A stretch of DNA of 64,000 nucleotides from Nocardioides sp. BGMRC 2183 (GTDB lineage Bacteria; Actinomycetota; Actinomycetes; Propionibacteriales; Nocardioidaceae), in assembly GCA_008123405.1 (NCBI GenBank), contig VSSA01000001.1, forward strand, positions 186,001 to 250,000, in the 5' to 3' direction. Made by a program: the position numbers and the translations under genes. Under the pieces are notes generated by a model that was given only the letters and a program-made list of their open reading frames with translations, did no database searches and was not told the origin of the DNA. Positions 45,048 through 53,266 of this stretch are shown piece by piece. How positions within the stretch are numbered: the first letter of the stretch is position 1; every line of letters begins with the position of its first letter.

Positions 45048-45121
45048 AAGTCGACGGGCCCGAAACCCCAACTCAACGGGCCCAAAACCCCAAGTCGACG
45101 GGCCCAAAACCCCAAGTCAAC
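45048..45121 (-). repeat. Right array: tandem 22-nt units, inverted to the left array
   Basis: Units start at 45056, 45078 and 45100 (GGGCCC then AAAACCCCAAGTC or a close variant), preceded by an 8-nt partial unit. Read on the minus strand the units begin GTTGACTTGGGG. The TGA of the outermost one is the stop codon of the 45117-45317 gene. Confidence 0.92.
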
Positions 45122-45317
45122 CCTGGGCGGCGGTGTGGGGGACGGTGTCCTTGAGGAAGTTGCGGGCTCCGAGGAACGTCTCGAGCGACGTACGGTGTTC
45201 GTCGCAGGCGAGCCAGACCTTGCGGCGGTCGGGGGTGTGCAACTTGGGGTTGTTCCACAGCAGTTGCCAGACGGCGGGTGCGCGGCAGCCCTTGGCCGAG
45301 CAGACGTCAGGCTCCAT
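45117..45317 (-). CDS. Small conserved Cys-rich protein
   Basis: The 66-residue protein has C6, C11, C38 and H41 in CSAKGC and ACDEH, which could bind one zinc ion, around a core with WNNPKLHTPDRRKVWLACDEH-type spacing. Similar small proteins occur in many actinobacteria; a database label of acetone carboxylase seen on relatives is not supported by the sequence. It overlaps the DUF3099 gene start region by 11 bp and is probably co-transcribed with it. Its stop lies in a repeat unit. Confidence 0.75.
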   Translation of the reverse strand: MEPDVCSAKGCRAPAVWQLLWNNPKLHTPDRRKVWLACDEHRTSLETFLGARNFLKDTVPHTAAQG

Positions 45318-45612
45318 GGGAGGACCCCAGCTGTCGTTGCGCGTCGCCAGCTCCGGTGAGGGGGAGGGTGGTGTCGCGGCTGTCGTTGGCGTTGGCCATC
45401 ACCACCGCCACGTAAGGGAGCACCACCGCGCCGACGATGAGGAGGGGCCACAGCCAATGGATCCCGGCGACACCGGCCGCGGCGGCCGCGATGAAGCAGA
45501 CCGTGCGGAGCCCCATCCAGAAGATGTAGCGACGTTGACGGCGCGCCAGGTCCGCCTGCGGGCTGGTGCCCGCGGTGGTGATCCGGATCGGTCCGGCGCC
45601 TGCACCCGCCAC
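45307..45612 (-). CDS. DUF3099 family membrane protein
   Basis: The 101-residue protein has the DUF3099 pattern: an N-terminal ITTAGTSPQADLARRQRRY segment followed by two membrane helices (about 31-49 and 53-72) and a short cytoplasmic tail. Function is unknown. The GTG start is 6 nt after a TACGCT hexamer, divergent from dodecin. Confidence 0.88.
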   Translation of the reverse strand: MAGAGAGPIRITTAGTSPQADLARRQRRYIFWMGLRTVCFIAAAAAGVAGIHWLWPLLIVGAVVLPYVAVVMANANDSRDTTLPLTGAGDAQRQLGSSHGA

Positions 45613-45618
45613 GCGTTC

Positions 45619-45631
45619 AGCGTACTAGGCT
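45619..45631. promoter_or_regulatory. Divergent leaderless promoters of DUF3099 and dodecin genes
   Basis: TACGCT on the minus strand (45624-45619) is 6 nt before the GTG at 45612, and TAGGCT on the plus strand (45626-45631) is 7 nt before the ATG at 45639. Only one base separates the two boxes. Confidence 0.5.
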
Positions 45632-45638
45632 CCCTCCC

Positions 45639-45854
45639 ATGACGAACCGCACCTATCGCGTCACCGAGATCGTCGGCACTTCCCCCGACGGGATCGACCA
45701 GGCAGTCCGCAACGGGATCGAGCGAGCGAGCAAGACCCTGCGTCACCTCGACTGGTTCGAGATCACCCAGGTCCGAGGCCAGGTCAAGGACGGCCAGGTC
45801 GAGCACTTCCAGGTCGGGATCAAGGTCGGCTTCCGCCTCGAGGATGACGAGTGA
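45639..45854 (+). CDS. Dodecin family flavin-binding protein
   Basis: Dodecins form hollow dodecamers that store or buffer flavins and sometimes CoA. The 71-residue protein has the usual length and the family pattern: VTEIVGTSPDGIDQAV, a helix to residue 33, the flavin-contact W39 in LDWFEITQ, and VEHFQVGIKVGF. Confidence 0.94.
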   Translation: MTNRTYRVTEIVGTSPDGIDQAVRNGIERASKTLRHLDWFEITQVRGQVKDGQVEHFQVGIKVGFRLEDDE

Positions 45855-45949
45855 CCCACGGGGCCTCGTGGGGCTCCTTGTAGGAATCCCACAAAGAAGC
45901 CTTGGCATCTTCGGCCCCACCCGCAGCGAGCGCACAGTTCCGACGCCAC

Positions 45950-45955
45950 TAGCGT
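45950..45955 (+). promoter_or_regulatory. -10 box of leaderless fabG promoter
   Basis: TAGCGT lies 7 nt before the GTG at 45963. Confidence 0.5.
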
Positions 45956-45962
45956 CGAAGCC

Positions 45963-46673
45963 GTGAACGAGCCCCGATCCGTCCTGATCACCGGCGGCAA
46001 CCGCGGCATCGGCCGCGCCATCGCCGAGGCCTTCGTCGCCCAGGGCGACAAGGTCGCCGTCACCACCCGCAGCGGGGGCGCCCCGGAGGGCGCGCTCGAG
46101 ATCAGAGCCGATGTCACCGACCCGGCCTCGATCGACGCGGCGTTCGCGCAGGCAGAGGCGGCCCACGGCCCGGTCGAGGTCCTGGTCGCCAACGCCGGCG
46201 TCACCGCCGACACTCTGCTGCTGCGCATGTCGGAGTCGGACTGGTCGTCGGTGATCGACACCAACCTGACCGGCTCGTTCCACCTTGCCAAGCGCGCTGC
46301 CAAGGGCATGCTGCGCCTCAAGCGCGGGCGGATCATCTTCATCTCCAGCGTGGTCGGCCTGCTGGGGTCGCCGGGCCAGGTCAACTACGCGGCGTCGAAG
46401 GCCGGCCTGGTCGGGATGGCGCGCTCGCTGGCGCGCGAACTCGGCTCGCGGAGCATCACCGCCAACGTCGTGGCACCCGGTTACGTCGACACCGACATGA
46501 CCGCGGTGCTCAGCGACGAGCAGAAGTCAGCCATCCGCGGCCAGGTGCCGCTGGGCCGGTACGCCGACCCGTCGGAGGTCGCCGGAGCGGTCACCTGGCT
46601 GGCGGGAGACGGAGCGTCGTACGTCACCGGGGCCGTGATCCCGGTCGACGGTGGACTCGGAATGGGGCACTGA
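45963..46673 (+). CDS. fabG: 3-oxoacyl-ACP reductase FabG (MabA type)
   Basis: This enzyme reduces 3-oxoacyl-ACP with NADPH in type II fatty acid synthesis. The 236-residue SDR has TGGNRGIGRA (9-18), NAGVTADTLL, the catalytic serine in ISSVVG and the YAASK pair. It precedes an InhA-like enoyl reductase gene by 4 bp, the same order as mabA-inhA of mycobacteria. Confidence 0.95.
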   Translation: MNEPRSVLITGGNRGIGRAIAEAFVAQGDKVAVTTRSGGAPEGALEIRADVTDPASIDAAFAQAEAAHGPVEVLVANAGVTADTLLLRMSESDWSSVIDTNLTGSFHLAKRAAKGMLRLKRGRIIFISSVVGLLGSPGQVNYAASKAGLVGMARSLARELGSRSITANVVAPGYVDTDMTAVLSDEQKSAIRGQVPLGRYADPSEVAGAVTWLAGDGASYVTGAVIPVDGGLGMGH

Positions 46674-46677
46674 ACGG

Positions 46678-47466
46678 ATGAGCGACATGAAGATCCTCGA
46701 CGGCAAGACCATCCTCGTCGCGGGCGTCACCCTCGACACCTCGATCGGCTTCGCGGTCGCGAAGTTCGCGCAGGAACAGGGCGCGACGGTGTTGATCTCC
46801 AACTTCGGGCAGGCCCTGCGGATCACCCGGCGGATCGCCAAGCGGCTCCCCGAGCTGCCGCCGGTCTTGGAGCTCGACGTCACCGACGAGGAGCACCTCG
46901 CGGGCTTGGCCGACCAGGTCCGCGAGCACCTCGGCCCGGATGCACGGCTGGACGGCGTGGTGCACTCCATCGCCTACGGCCACCCGGAGACCCTGCTGGG
47001 CGGCAAGTTCCTCACCGGACCTTGGCAGGACGTGGCGCAGGCAGTCCAGGTCTCGGCGTACTCGCTGCAGTCGCTGGCCAACGCCACCCGCCCCCTGATG
47101 GGCGAGGGCGGCTCCATCGTCGGCCTGACCTTCGACGCGACCGTCGCCTGGCCCGTCTACGACTGGATGGGCGTGGCCAAGGCTGCCCTCGAGTCGACCT
47201 CTCGCTACCTGGCGCGGGACCTCGGTGGCGACGGCATCCGGGTGAACCTCGTCTCGGCCGGCCCGCTGAAGACGCTCGCCGCCAAGGCGATCCCGGGCTT
47301 CGAGGAGCTGGACACGATGTGGGAGTCCAAGGCGCCGCTGGGCTGGGACAACGCCGACCAGGAGCCGACCGCGCGCGCGGTCTGTGCCCTGCTCTCCGAC
47401 CTCTTCCCGGCCACCACCGGCGAGATCGTGCACGTCGACGGTGGCTTCCACGCGATGGGTGCCTGA
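46678..47466 (+). CDS. fabI: Enoyl-ACP reductase, FabI/InhA type
   Basis: This NADH-dependent enzyme performs the last reduction of each fatty acid elongation cycle. The 262-residue protein shows the InhA-like N-terminus KILDGKTILVAGV, the nucleotide loop with DTSIGFAVA, and the active-site YDWMGVAKAALES, which follows the Y-x6-K spacing of FabI. The ATG at 46678 is used; one three codons later is also possible. It is coupled to fabG. Confidence 0.95.
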   Translation: MSDMKILDGKTILVAGVTLDTSIGFAVAKFAQEQGATVLISNFGQALRITRRIAKRLPELPPVLELDVTDEEHLAGLADQVREHLGPDARLDGVVHSIAYGHPETLLGGKFLTGPWQDVAQAVQVSAYSLQSLANATRPLMGEGGSIVGLTFDATVAWPVYDWMGVAKAALESTSRYLARDLGGDGIRVNLVSAGPLKTLAAKAIPGFEELDTMWESKAPLGWDNADQEPTARAVCALLSDLFPATTGEIVHVDGGFHAMGA

Positions 47467-47478
47467 CCCGCTGCTGGA

Positions 47479-48162
47479 TCAGGTACGGCGCGACCGCACG
47501 AGCAGCGCGGTCATCCCCGCCCACACCCCGGCGACGATGGCGATCTCGAGGAACACGTAGATCGGCCACGGTCCGAGCAGGTCCAGCAGCGACCCCGACG
47601 ACGGCTTCGCCTGCAGATAGCCGTAGTTGGTCCCGGCCGCCACGTTGAACAGGTACGTCGCCACTGCCCACAGCAGCGTGATCGCCACGGTGGCCCGATA
47701 CTCGCGCCATCCCGGGCGCAGCCGCGGGTCCAGGACCAGGTGTACTGCCGCCCAGACGATGAGGGTGTGCAGGACCCAGAAGGCGAAGTAGCGCCCTTCA
47801 GGGAAGTCCTCGCCCAACGACGGCGTCACCAACGCCTGCGTGGTCAGCACGACGCCCCAGTAGAAGGTGAGCGCGACGGCGACCCGATGGTGGGTCCACA
47901 ACGCGAGGGCCGCGGCCACCCACGCGAGGTCGCAGAGGTGGAGCGGGAGCGAGACGCCCAGCTCGAAGTTGGTGGCGGCGTCGTAGAGCTGGAACGGCAG
48001 GGTGCACACGACGATGGCGAGCGCCCAGCACCGTTCCACCAGGCGCACCCCGGCATCGCCCTCGACCGGATAGTCCCGTCGCAGGTCGACACCGACCAGC
48101 ACGACCAGCCCCACCATGAAGACCGCGAGCGGCACCAGGTGGCTCAGCCCGTACGGCGTCAT
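47479..48162 (-). CDS. YwaF/TIGR02206 family membrane protein
   Basis: The 227-residue protein has about seven membrane helices and the family motifs LPLHLCDLA and NYGYLQAKPSSGSLLDLLGPWPIY. Its function is unknown. It is convergent with fabI (12 bp apart) and divergent from sixA. Confidence 0.9.
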   Translation of the reverse strand: MTPYGLSHLVPLAVFMVGLVVLVGVDLRRDYPVEGDAGVRLVERCWALAIVVCTLPFQLYDAATNFELGVSLPLHLCDLAWVAAALALWTHHRVAVALTFYWGVVLTTQALVTPSLGEDFPEGRYFAFWVLHTLIVWAAVHLVLDPRLRPGWREYRATVAITLLWAVATYLFNVAAGTNYGYLQAKPSSGSLLDLLGPWPIYVFLEIAIVAGVWAGMTALLVRSRRT

Positions 48163-48197
48163 CGCCGCAGTCTCGCACGGGCCGGCGTGGTGACCAC

Positions 48198-48203
48198 TAG
48201 TCT
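48198..48203 (+). promoter_or_regulatory. -10 box of leaderless sixA-like gene
   Basis: TAGTCT lies 6 nt before the ATG at 48210. Confidence 0.45.
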
Positions 48204-48209
48204 GAACAG

Positions 48210-48707
48210 ATGCGCAGCGTGGTGCTGATCCGGCATGCGAAGGCCGAGCCCGTCGCGGCGAGCGACCACGAGCGAGCGCTCACCGAGCGGGGGCGGCTCG
48301 ATGCAGCCGCGCTGGGACGGCGGCTCACCGCACTGCAGGTGGTCCCCGGGTTGGTCTACGTCTCCAGCGCGCGTCGTACCGAGCAGACCTGGGACGAGCT
48401 GGTCCGCGCCGCCGGGTGGACGGCACCGGCGCACGCCGACCGAGGGCTCTACGGCGCCGACGAGGAGGCGGTGCTGGAGCTCCTGCGGGTCACCGACGAC
48501 GAGGTCGCCACGGTCGCGGTGGTCGGGCACAACCCGACCATGGGGATGCTGGCCCACGCCCTGGACGACGGTCGCGGGCCCGCCTCGGCCGAGCTGGCGG
48601 GCGGTTTCCCGACGGCGACAGCAGCGGTCCTCGACCTCGACGGCAGCTGGACCGACCTGGGACCGGCCAGCAGTCGGCTGCGGCTCTTCGAGGTCGGCCG
48701 GGCCTGA
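48210..48707 (+). CDS. SixA-like histidine phosphatase
   Basis: The 165-residue protein belongs to the histidine phosphatase (phosphoglycerate mutase-like) superfamily. It has the catalytic RHAKAEP motif (8-14) and the second histidine in VVGHNPTMGML. SixA removes phosphate from phosphohistidine in signalling proteins; the target here is unknown. It is convergent with serB. Confidence 0.9.
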   Translation: MRSVVLIRHAKAEPVAASDHERALTERGRLDAAALGRRLTALQVVPGLVYVSSARRTEQTWDELVRAAGWTAPAHADRGLYGADEEAVLELLRVTDDEVATVAVVGHNPTMGMLAHALDDGRGPASAELAGGFPTATAAVLDLDGSWTDLGPASSRLRLFEVGRA

Positions 48708-48735
48708 CGGCACCGACCGGACCCAGGGAGGGGAG

Positions 48736-49956
48736 TCAGACCGGGGGAGCCGGGGTGACGATCCCCGCCTCCGCGTCAGCGGCCTCGATCTCCTCCCGGG
48801 TGATGCCCAGCAGGTACATGATCGTGTCCAGGTAGGGCACGTTCAGCGAGGTGTCGGCGGCATCGCGCACCACCGCCCGCGCGTTGTAGGCGATGCCGAG
48901 ACCGGCGGCGGCGAGCATGTCCAGGTCGTTGGCGCCGTCGCCGATCGCGATCGTCGCCGCCTCCGGTACGCCGAGGTCGGCGGCGAACTCGCGCAGCGCC
49001 CGCGCCTTCGCGGCCCGGTCCACGACCTCGCCGACGACGCGGCCGGTCAGGCGCCCGTCCACGATCTCCAGCGTGTTGGCCCGAGCCCGGTGGATGCCGA
49101 GGTCGTCGGCGAGCCGGTCGGTGATCTGGCTGAATCCTCCCGAGACGATCGCGAACCGGTAGCCCAGTCGGCGCAGCGTGCGCACCAAGGTCCGCGCGCC
49201 GGGGTTGACCACGATCGAGCCGTACACCTCGTCGAGCACCTTCGCGTCCAGGCCCTCCAGAAGCGCCACTCGTGCCCGCAGCGACTCGGCGAAGTCGAGC
49301 TCGCCACGCATCGCCCGCTCGGTCACCTCGGCGACCTCGTCGCCGTGCCCGGCGCGGCGGGCCAGCATCTCGATCACCTCACCCTGGATCAAGGTGGAGT
49401 CGACGTCCATCACGATCAACCGGACGCCGTGCCGCAGGATCGTGGCTGGCTGTACGGCGATATCGATCCCGCTCGCGGTCGCCTCGGCGGCGAGCAGGGT
49501 CCGCAACTGGTCGGGTACGGCGCCGGAGACGTGCAGCTCGATGGCGGTGACCGGGTAGCGCGCCATCCGCTCGATCCGGTCGATGTTGCCACCGGCATCG
49601 GCGATCCGGCCGGCGATCGCCGCCATCGCGCCGGCACGCAGGGGCGCACCGATCACGGTCACGTGAGTGCGACCCTCGCGCCGCGCGCGGTTGTCCCCCG
49701 AGCCCTTCTCGATCTCCACCGACATGCCCAGGTCGACCACGGTGTGCTCCACCGCGGCCCGCAGCTTCTTGGTGTCGCGCGGCGCGGTCACCAGGACGCC
49801 GAGGACGAGCCGCCGGCGCACCACGATCTGTTCCAGGTCGATCACGGTGACCCCGGCTTTCGCCAGGGTCGCGAAGACCGCTGAGGTCACACCGGGCCGG
49901 TCCTTCCCGGTGACGGTGATCAGCAGCGTGTCCTTGGCGTCGTGCGCAGCAGGCAT
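48736..49956 (-). CDS. serB: Phosphoserine phosphatase SerB with N-terminal ACT domains
   Basis: This HAD-type phosphatase makes serine from phosphoserine. The 406-residue protein has ACT-like regulatory domains (about 10-85 and 97-165) before the catalytic part. D184 and D186 lie in VMDVDSTLIQGE, the phosphate-binding SGGF follows, and GDGANDLDML supplies the magnesium site. The long N-terminus is typical for actinobacterial SerB2. It follows the 49968-50720 gene by 11 bp. Confidence 0.96.
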   Translation of the reverse strand: MPAAHDAKDTLLITVTGKDRPGVTSAVFATLAKAGVTVIDLEQIVVRRRLVLGVLVTAPRDTKKLRAAVEHTVVDLGMSVEIEKGSGDNRARREGRTHVTVIGAPLRAGAMAAIAGRIADAGGNIDRIERMARYPVTAIELHVSGAVPDQLRTLLAAEATASGIDIAVQPATILRHGVRLIVMDVDSTLIQGEVIEMLARRAGHGDEVAEVTERAMRGELDFAESLRARVALLEGLDAKVLDEVYGSIVVNPGARTLVRTLRRLGYRFAIVSGGFSQITDRLADDLGIHRARANTLEIVDGRLTGRVVGEVVDRAAKARALREFAADLGVPEAATIAIGDGANDLDMLAAAGLGIAYNARAVVRDAADTSLNVPYLDTIMYLLGITREEIEAADAEAGIVTPAPPV

Positions 49957-49967
49957 CGCGGAGGAGG

Positions 49968-50720
49968 CTATCGCGCCAGCGGCGGCCAGCCGTCAGGGGA
50001 ACAGCAGGCGGTCAGCGCCCGCCGCACCGCGGCCGCCAACGGCTCCAGCAGCAGGCGTCGGTGAGCGGCCTCACCGACGCCCAGGGCCCCACCGTCGTCG
50101 GCCAGCGCGAGCTCCACGACATCGCGCAGGTGCAGTGCCCGCGCCAGCAGGGTCCGGGTCCGGTCCGGCACCCACCCCGCCACCGGTACGGCGACGCCGG
50201 CCCGCAGGTCGATCAGGTCGTCGGCGAGCGTCGGGTTCCAGGAGCCCACGTCCAACGCGGCCAGACCTTCAGCGGTCTCCAACACCGCCGTGCGCAGACC
50301 CCGATCCGCATCACCGAGGTCGACCGGGAGCGGGCGGCGGGCGTCGTACTCGTGCCATTCGACGACCGGGCCGACCTGGACCGGCACCAGACCGGTGCCG
50401 AGCGCCGGCAGCAGCACCGCCTGGCCCGCCTCGATCGCGGCAGCAGTGAACGCCCGTGGGCCGCGGAGCCCGACCGGGTCGCCCGGCGTGGGGAAGGCGC
50501 CCACGATGCCGTGGCCGCCCGCGGTCCGCTCCGCGGTGAGGAAGGTGAGCAGGCTGCCCACGTGCGGATCGTCGTTGGGGGCGCCGACCACGAGGTGGCG
50601 GAGCTCGGAGCCGGCGATCGCGGCGCCCAGCGCCGGGTGGGCGACCTCGCCGCGCAGCCAGCCGGTGCCCCACCAGGACAGGCGGACGGCGGCGGGGAGG
50701 TCAGAGGTGTCGGAGGTCAC
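49968..50720 (-). CDS. Conserved hypothetical protein upstream of serB
   Basis: The 250-residue protein is rich in Ala, Leu and acidic residues and has no membrane helix. The middle (about 60-130) contains GIVGAFPTPGDPVGLRGP and VEWHEYDARRPLPVD, suggesting a folded enzyme-like or binding domain, but no known motif is recognised. The GTG at 50720 is used. It is divergent from an ABC ATPase gene with 45 bp between the starts, and close ahead of serB on the same strand. Confidence 0.75.
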   Translation of the reverse strand: MTSDTSDLPAAVRLSWWGTGWLRGEVAHPALGAAIAGSELRHLVVGAPNDDPHVGSLLTFLTAERTAGGHGIVGAFPTPGDPVGLRGPRAFTAAAIEAGQAVLLPALGTGLVPVQVGPVVEWHEYDARRPLPVDLGDADRGLRTAVLETAEGLAALDVGSWNPTLADDLIDLRAGVAVPVAGWVPDRTRTLLARALHLRDVVELALADDGGALGVGEAAHRRLLLEPLAAAVRRALTACCSPDGWPPLAR

Positions 50721-50752
50721 GAGGCGATGACGATACCCGTTTGTGGGCCGGT

Positions 50753-50758
50753 TAGGGT
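50753..50758 (+). promoter_or_regulatory. -10 box of leaderless ABC ATPase gene
   Basis: TAGGGT lies 7 nt before the ATG at 50766. Confidence 0.55.
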
Positions 50759-50765
50759 TTCGCCC

Positions 50766-51560
50766 ATGCCCGCTGTGCTGGAACTCGCTGACGTGACCGT
50801 GCGGCGTGGATCGGCGACGCTGCTCGATCGCGTGACGTGGGTTGTCAAGGACGGCCAACGGTGGGTCATCCTCGGCCCGAATGGCGCCGGCAAGACCACC
50901 CTGCTGCAGGTCGCGGGCGCCCAGATCCATCCCACCGGCGGTGCGGTCGGCGTGCTGGGGGAGCTGCTCGGCAGCGTCGACGTGTTCGAGCTGCGGCCCC
51001 GGATCGGGGTGACCAGCGCGGCGCTCGGTGAGCGCATCCCGCGTGGCGAGAGCGTGCGGGACGTGGTGATCTCGGCGTCGCACGCCGTGGTGGGCCGATG
51101 GCGCGAGGAGTATGAGGATGTCGACCTCAAGCGCGCCGAGGACCTGATGCGCGAGGTCGGCGTCACCCGGCTGGCCGACCGCACCTACGGGACGCTGTCG
51201 GAGGGCGAGCGCAAGCGGGTGCTGGTGGCTCGCGCGCTGATGACCGACCCCGAGCTGCTGCTGCTGGATGAGCCGGCGGCCGGCCTCGACCTGGGCGGCC
51301 GGGAGGACCTCGTCTCGACGCTGTCGGTGCTCGCCTACGACCCCGACTCGCCGGCGACGGTCCTGGTCTCCCACCACGTCGAGGAGATCCCACCGGGTTT
51401 CACCCATGTGCTGATGCTGCGCGACGGTGCGGTCGTCGATGCCGGGCCGATCGAGTCGACACTGACCGCGGCGGCGCTCTCGGCCACCTTCGGGATGCCG
51501 CTCGAGCTGGAGCACGACGACGGACGCTGGGCAGCGCGTCGGCGACGGCGACACAGGTGA
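50766..51560 (+). CDS. Stand-alone ABC ATPase
   Basis: The 264-residue ATPase has Walker A GPNGAGKTT near residue 38-46, the signature LSEGERKRVLVARAL, where the usual SGG is SEG, and Walker B LLLLDEPAAGLDLG with SHHVEEIP as switch. It resembles the ModF/YlmA-like ATPases that lack a permease. No permease gene adjoins it. Its role is unknown. Confidence 0.88.
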   Translation: MPAVLELADVTVRRGSATLLDRVTWVVKDGQRWVILGPNGAGKTTLLQVAGAQIHPTGGAVGVLGELLGSVDVFELRPRIGVTSAALGERIPRGESVRDVVISASHAVVGRWREEYEDVDLKRAEDLMREVGVTRLADRTYGTLSEGERKRVLVARALMTDPELLLLDEPAAGLDLGGREDLVSTLSVLAYDPDSPATVLVSHHVEEIPPGFTHVLMLRDGAVVDAGPIESTLTAAALSATFGMPLELEHDDGRWAARRRRRHR

Positions 51561-51596
51561 TGCTCGGCCGCAGAGGTTCCGCATAGACGGGCCCGA

Positions 51597-51602
51597 TAGG
51601 GT
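51597..51602 (+). promoter_or_regulatory. -10 box of leaderless nfeD-like gene
   Basis: TAGGGT lies 6 nt before the ATG at 51609. Confidence 0.55.
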
Positions 51603-51608
51603 CGAGAC

Positions 51609-52115
51609 ATGGACTGGCTTCGCGATCACCTCTGGGAGGCCTGGCTGGGTGCGGCGATCCTGCTGGGGGTCGCCGAGCTGTTCTCGCTCGACTTGATCCT
51701 GGCGATGCTCGCGGTCGGTGCGCTCGCGGGGATGGGCACGGCCTTCGTCACCGATTCGGTCGGCATCCAGGTGTTGGTCGCCTCCGTGGTCTCGGTCGCC
51801 ATGCTCGCCGTCGTACGGCCCTCGCTGGCGCGACGCTTCCACGGCGGCCCGGAGCTGACACTGGGCAACGCCCGGGTGGTCGGCCTCGAGGCAGTGGTCA
51901 CCGAGCCGATCAGCGCCGTCCGCCCCGGCCGGGTCAAGCTTGACGGCGAGATCTGGACCGCCAGCGCCGACATGGACCTGCGGATCGGTGAGCGCGTGGA
52001 GGTGCTCGAGATCCGTGGCGCGACGGCCGTGGTCCGGCCCCGCGCCCTGCCGGAGCCGCCTGCCTCGGACGGACCCGAGGAGCTCGGCAACACCGACGAC
52101 AAGGAGATCCCGTGA
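51609..52115 (+). CDS. NfeD family membrane protein
   Basis: The 168-residue protein has two or three membrane helices in residues 10-70 and a C-terminal OB-fold (about 85-148, with GLEAVVTEPISAVRPGRVKLDGEIWTA-type spacing). NfeD proteins pair with SPFH proteins in membrane microdomains; the SPFH gene overlaps its stop (GTGA). Confidence 0.93.
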   Translation: MDWLRDHLWEAWLGAAILLGVAELFSLDLILAMLAVGALAGMGTAFVTDSVGIQVLVASVVSVAMLAVVRPSLARRFHGGPELTLGNARVVGLEAVVTEPISAVRPGRVKLDGEIWTASADMDLRIGERVEVLEIRGATAVVRPRALPEPPASDGPEELGNTDDKEIP

Positions 52116-53266
52116 TCTTGCTGATCCTGCTGGCGCTGCTCTTCATCTTCGTGGTGGTGGTGCTGGCCAAGACCGTCCGCGTGGTGCCGCAGGCGCGCGC
52201 AGGCATCGTGGAGCGCTTCGGCAAGTACCGGCAGACGCTGTCGGCCGGGCTGAACTTCGTAGTGCCCTTCGTGGACACGGTGCGTTACCAGATCGACCTG
52301 CGCGAGCAGGTGGTCAGCTTCCCCCCGCAGTCGGTGATCACCGAGGACAACTTGTCGGTCGACATCGACACCGTCATCTACTTCCGGATCACCGACCCGA
52401 TCGCAGCGACGTACGAGATCGCCAACTACATCTCGGCGATCGAACAGCTCACCATGACCACGCTGCGCAACATCATCGGTGGCATGGACCTGGAGCAGAC
52501 GCTCACCAGCCGCGACCAGATCAACTCCGGACTGCGCGGCGTCCTCGACGAGGCCACCGGCAAGTGGGGCATCCGGGTCAACCGCGTGGAGATCAAGGGG
52601 ATCGACCCGCCGGTCTCGATCAAGGACGCGATGGAGAAGCAGATGCGCGCCGACCGCGACAAGCGTGCGCTGATCCTCTCCGCCGAGGGCCAACGGCAGT
52701 CGGCGATCCTCACCGCCGAGGGCAACAAGCAGTCCGCCATCCTCAACGCGGAGGGTCAGCGGGAGTCGGCCATCCTCAACGCACAGGCGGACCGCGAAGC
52801 GGCGATCCTGCGTGCCCAGGGTGAGGGCCAGGCGATCCAGACCGTCTTCCAGGCCATCCACGACGGGCGCCCCGACCAGTCGCTGCTGGCCTACCAGTAC
52901 CTGCAGATGATGCCGCGGATCGCCGACGGCGACGCGAACAAGCTGTGGATCATCCCGAGCGAGATCGGCGAGGCACTCAAGGGCCTGGGCTCCACGATCG
53001 CGGATCTGCCCGGGATCCCCACAGAGACCTCCGGCCCGCGGACGCGGGTCGACATGGGACCCAGCGAGCCGATCACCGAGCGTCGACCCGATACCGAGGT
53101 GAGCGCCGTCGAGGACGCGGTCAAGCAGGCCATCGCGGAGGCGGAGAGCGCCGCGCATCCTGGGCGGAGCACCCCGACGGATCCGGCCACCCCGGCCGAC
53201 CCCGACACCCCGACCGATACCGGTGCTGACCCGAGCGAGCCCGGTCCGGAGGCGCCTGGGCGGTGA
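52112..53266 (+). CDS. SPFH/band 7 (stomatin, QmcA-like) protein
   Basis: The 384-residue protein has an N-terminal membrane helix (2-20), the SPFH domain (about 22-190, with RVVPQARAGIVERFGKY) and a coiled-coil region with AEGQRQSAIL-type repeats near 190-240. It ends in a Pro/Asp/Thr-rich tail (350-384). Such proteins form oligomeric rings in the membrane and act with NfeD. The GTG start overlaps the NfeD gene and the next gene overlaps its stop. Confidence 0.95.
   Translation: MILLILLALLFIFVVVVLAKTVRVVPQARAGIVERFGKYRQTLSAGLNFVVPFVDTVRYQIDLREQVVSFPPQSVITEDNLSVDIDTVIYFRITDPIAATYEIANYISAIEQLTMTTLRNIIGGMDLEQTLTSRDQINSGLRGVLDEATGKWGIRVNRVEIKGIDPPVSIKDAMEKQMRADRDKRALILSAEGQRQSAILTAEGNKQSAILNAEGQRESAILNAQADREAAILRAQGEGQAIQTVFQAIHDGRPDQSLLAYQYLQMMPRIADGDANKLWIIPSEIGEALKGLGSTIADLPGIPTETSGPRTRVDMGPSEPITERRPDTEVSAVEDAVKQAIAEAESAAHPGRSTPTDPATPADPDTPTDTGADPSEPGPEAPGR

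Noticed and set aside
45117-45317. Label acetone carboxylase for the 66-residue protein
   Set aside because: The protein is far too short and lacks any carboxylase feature.
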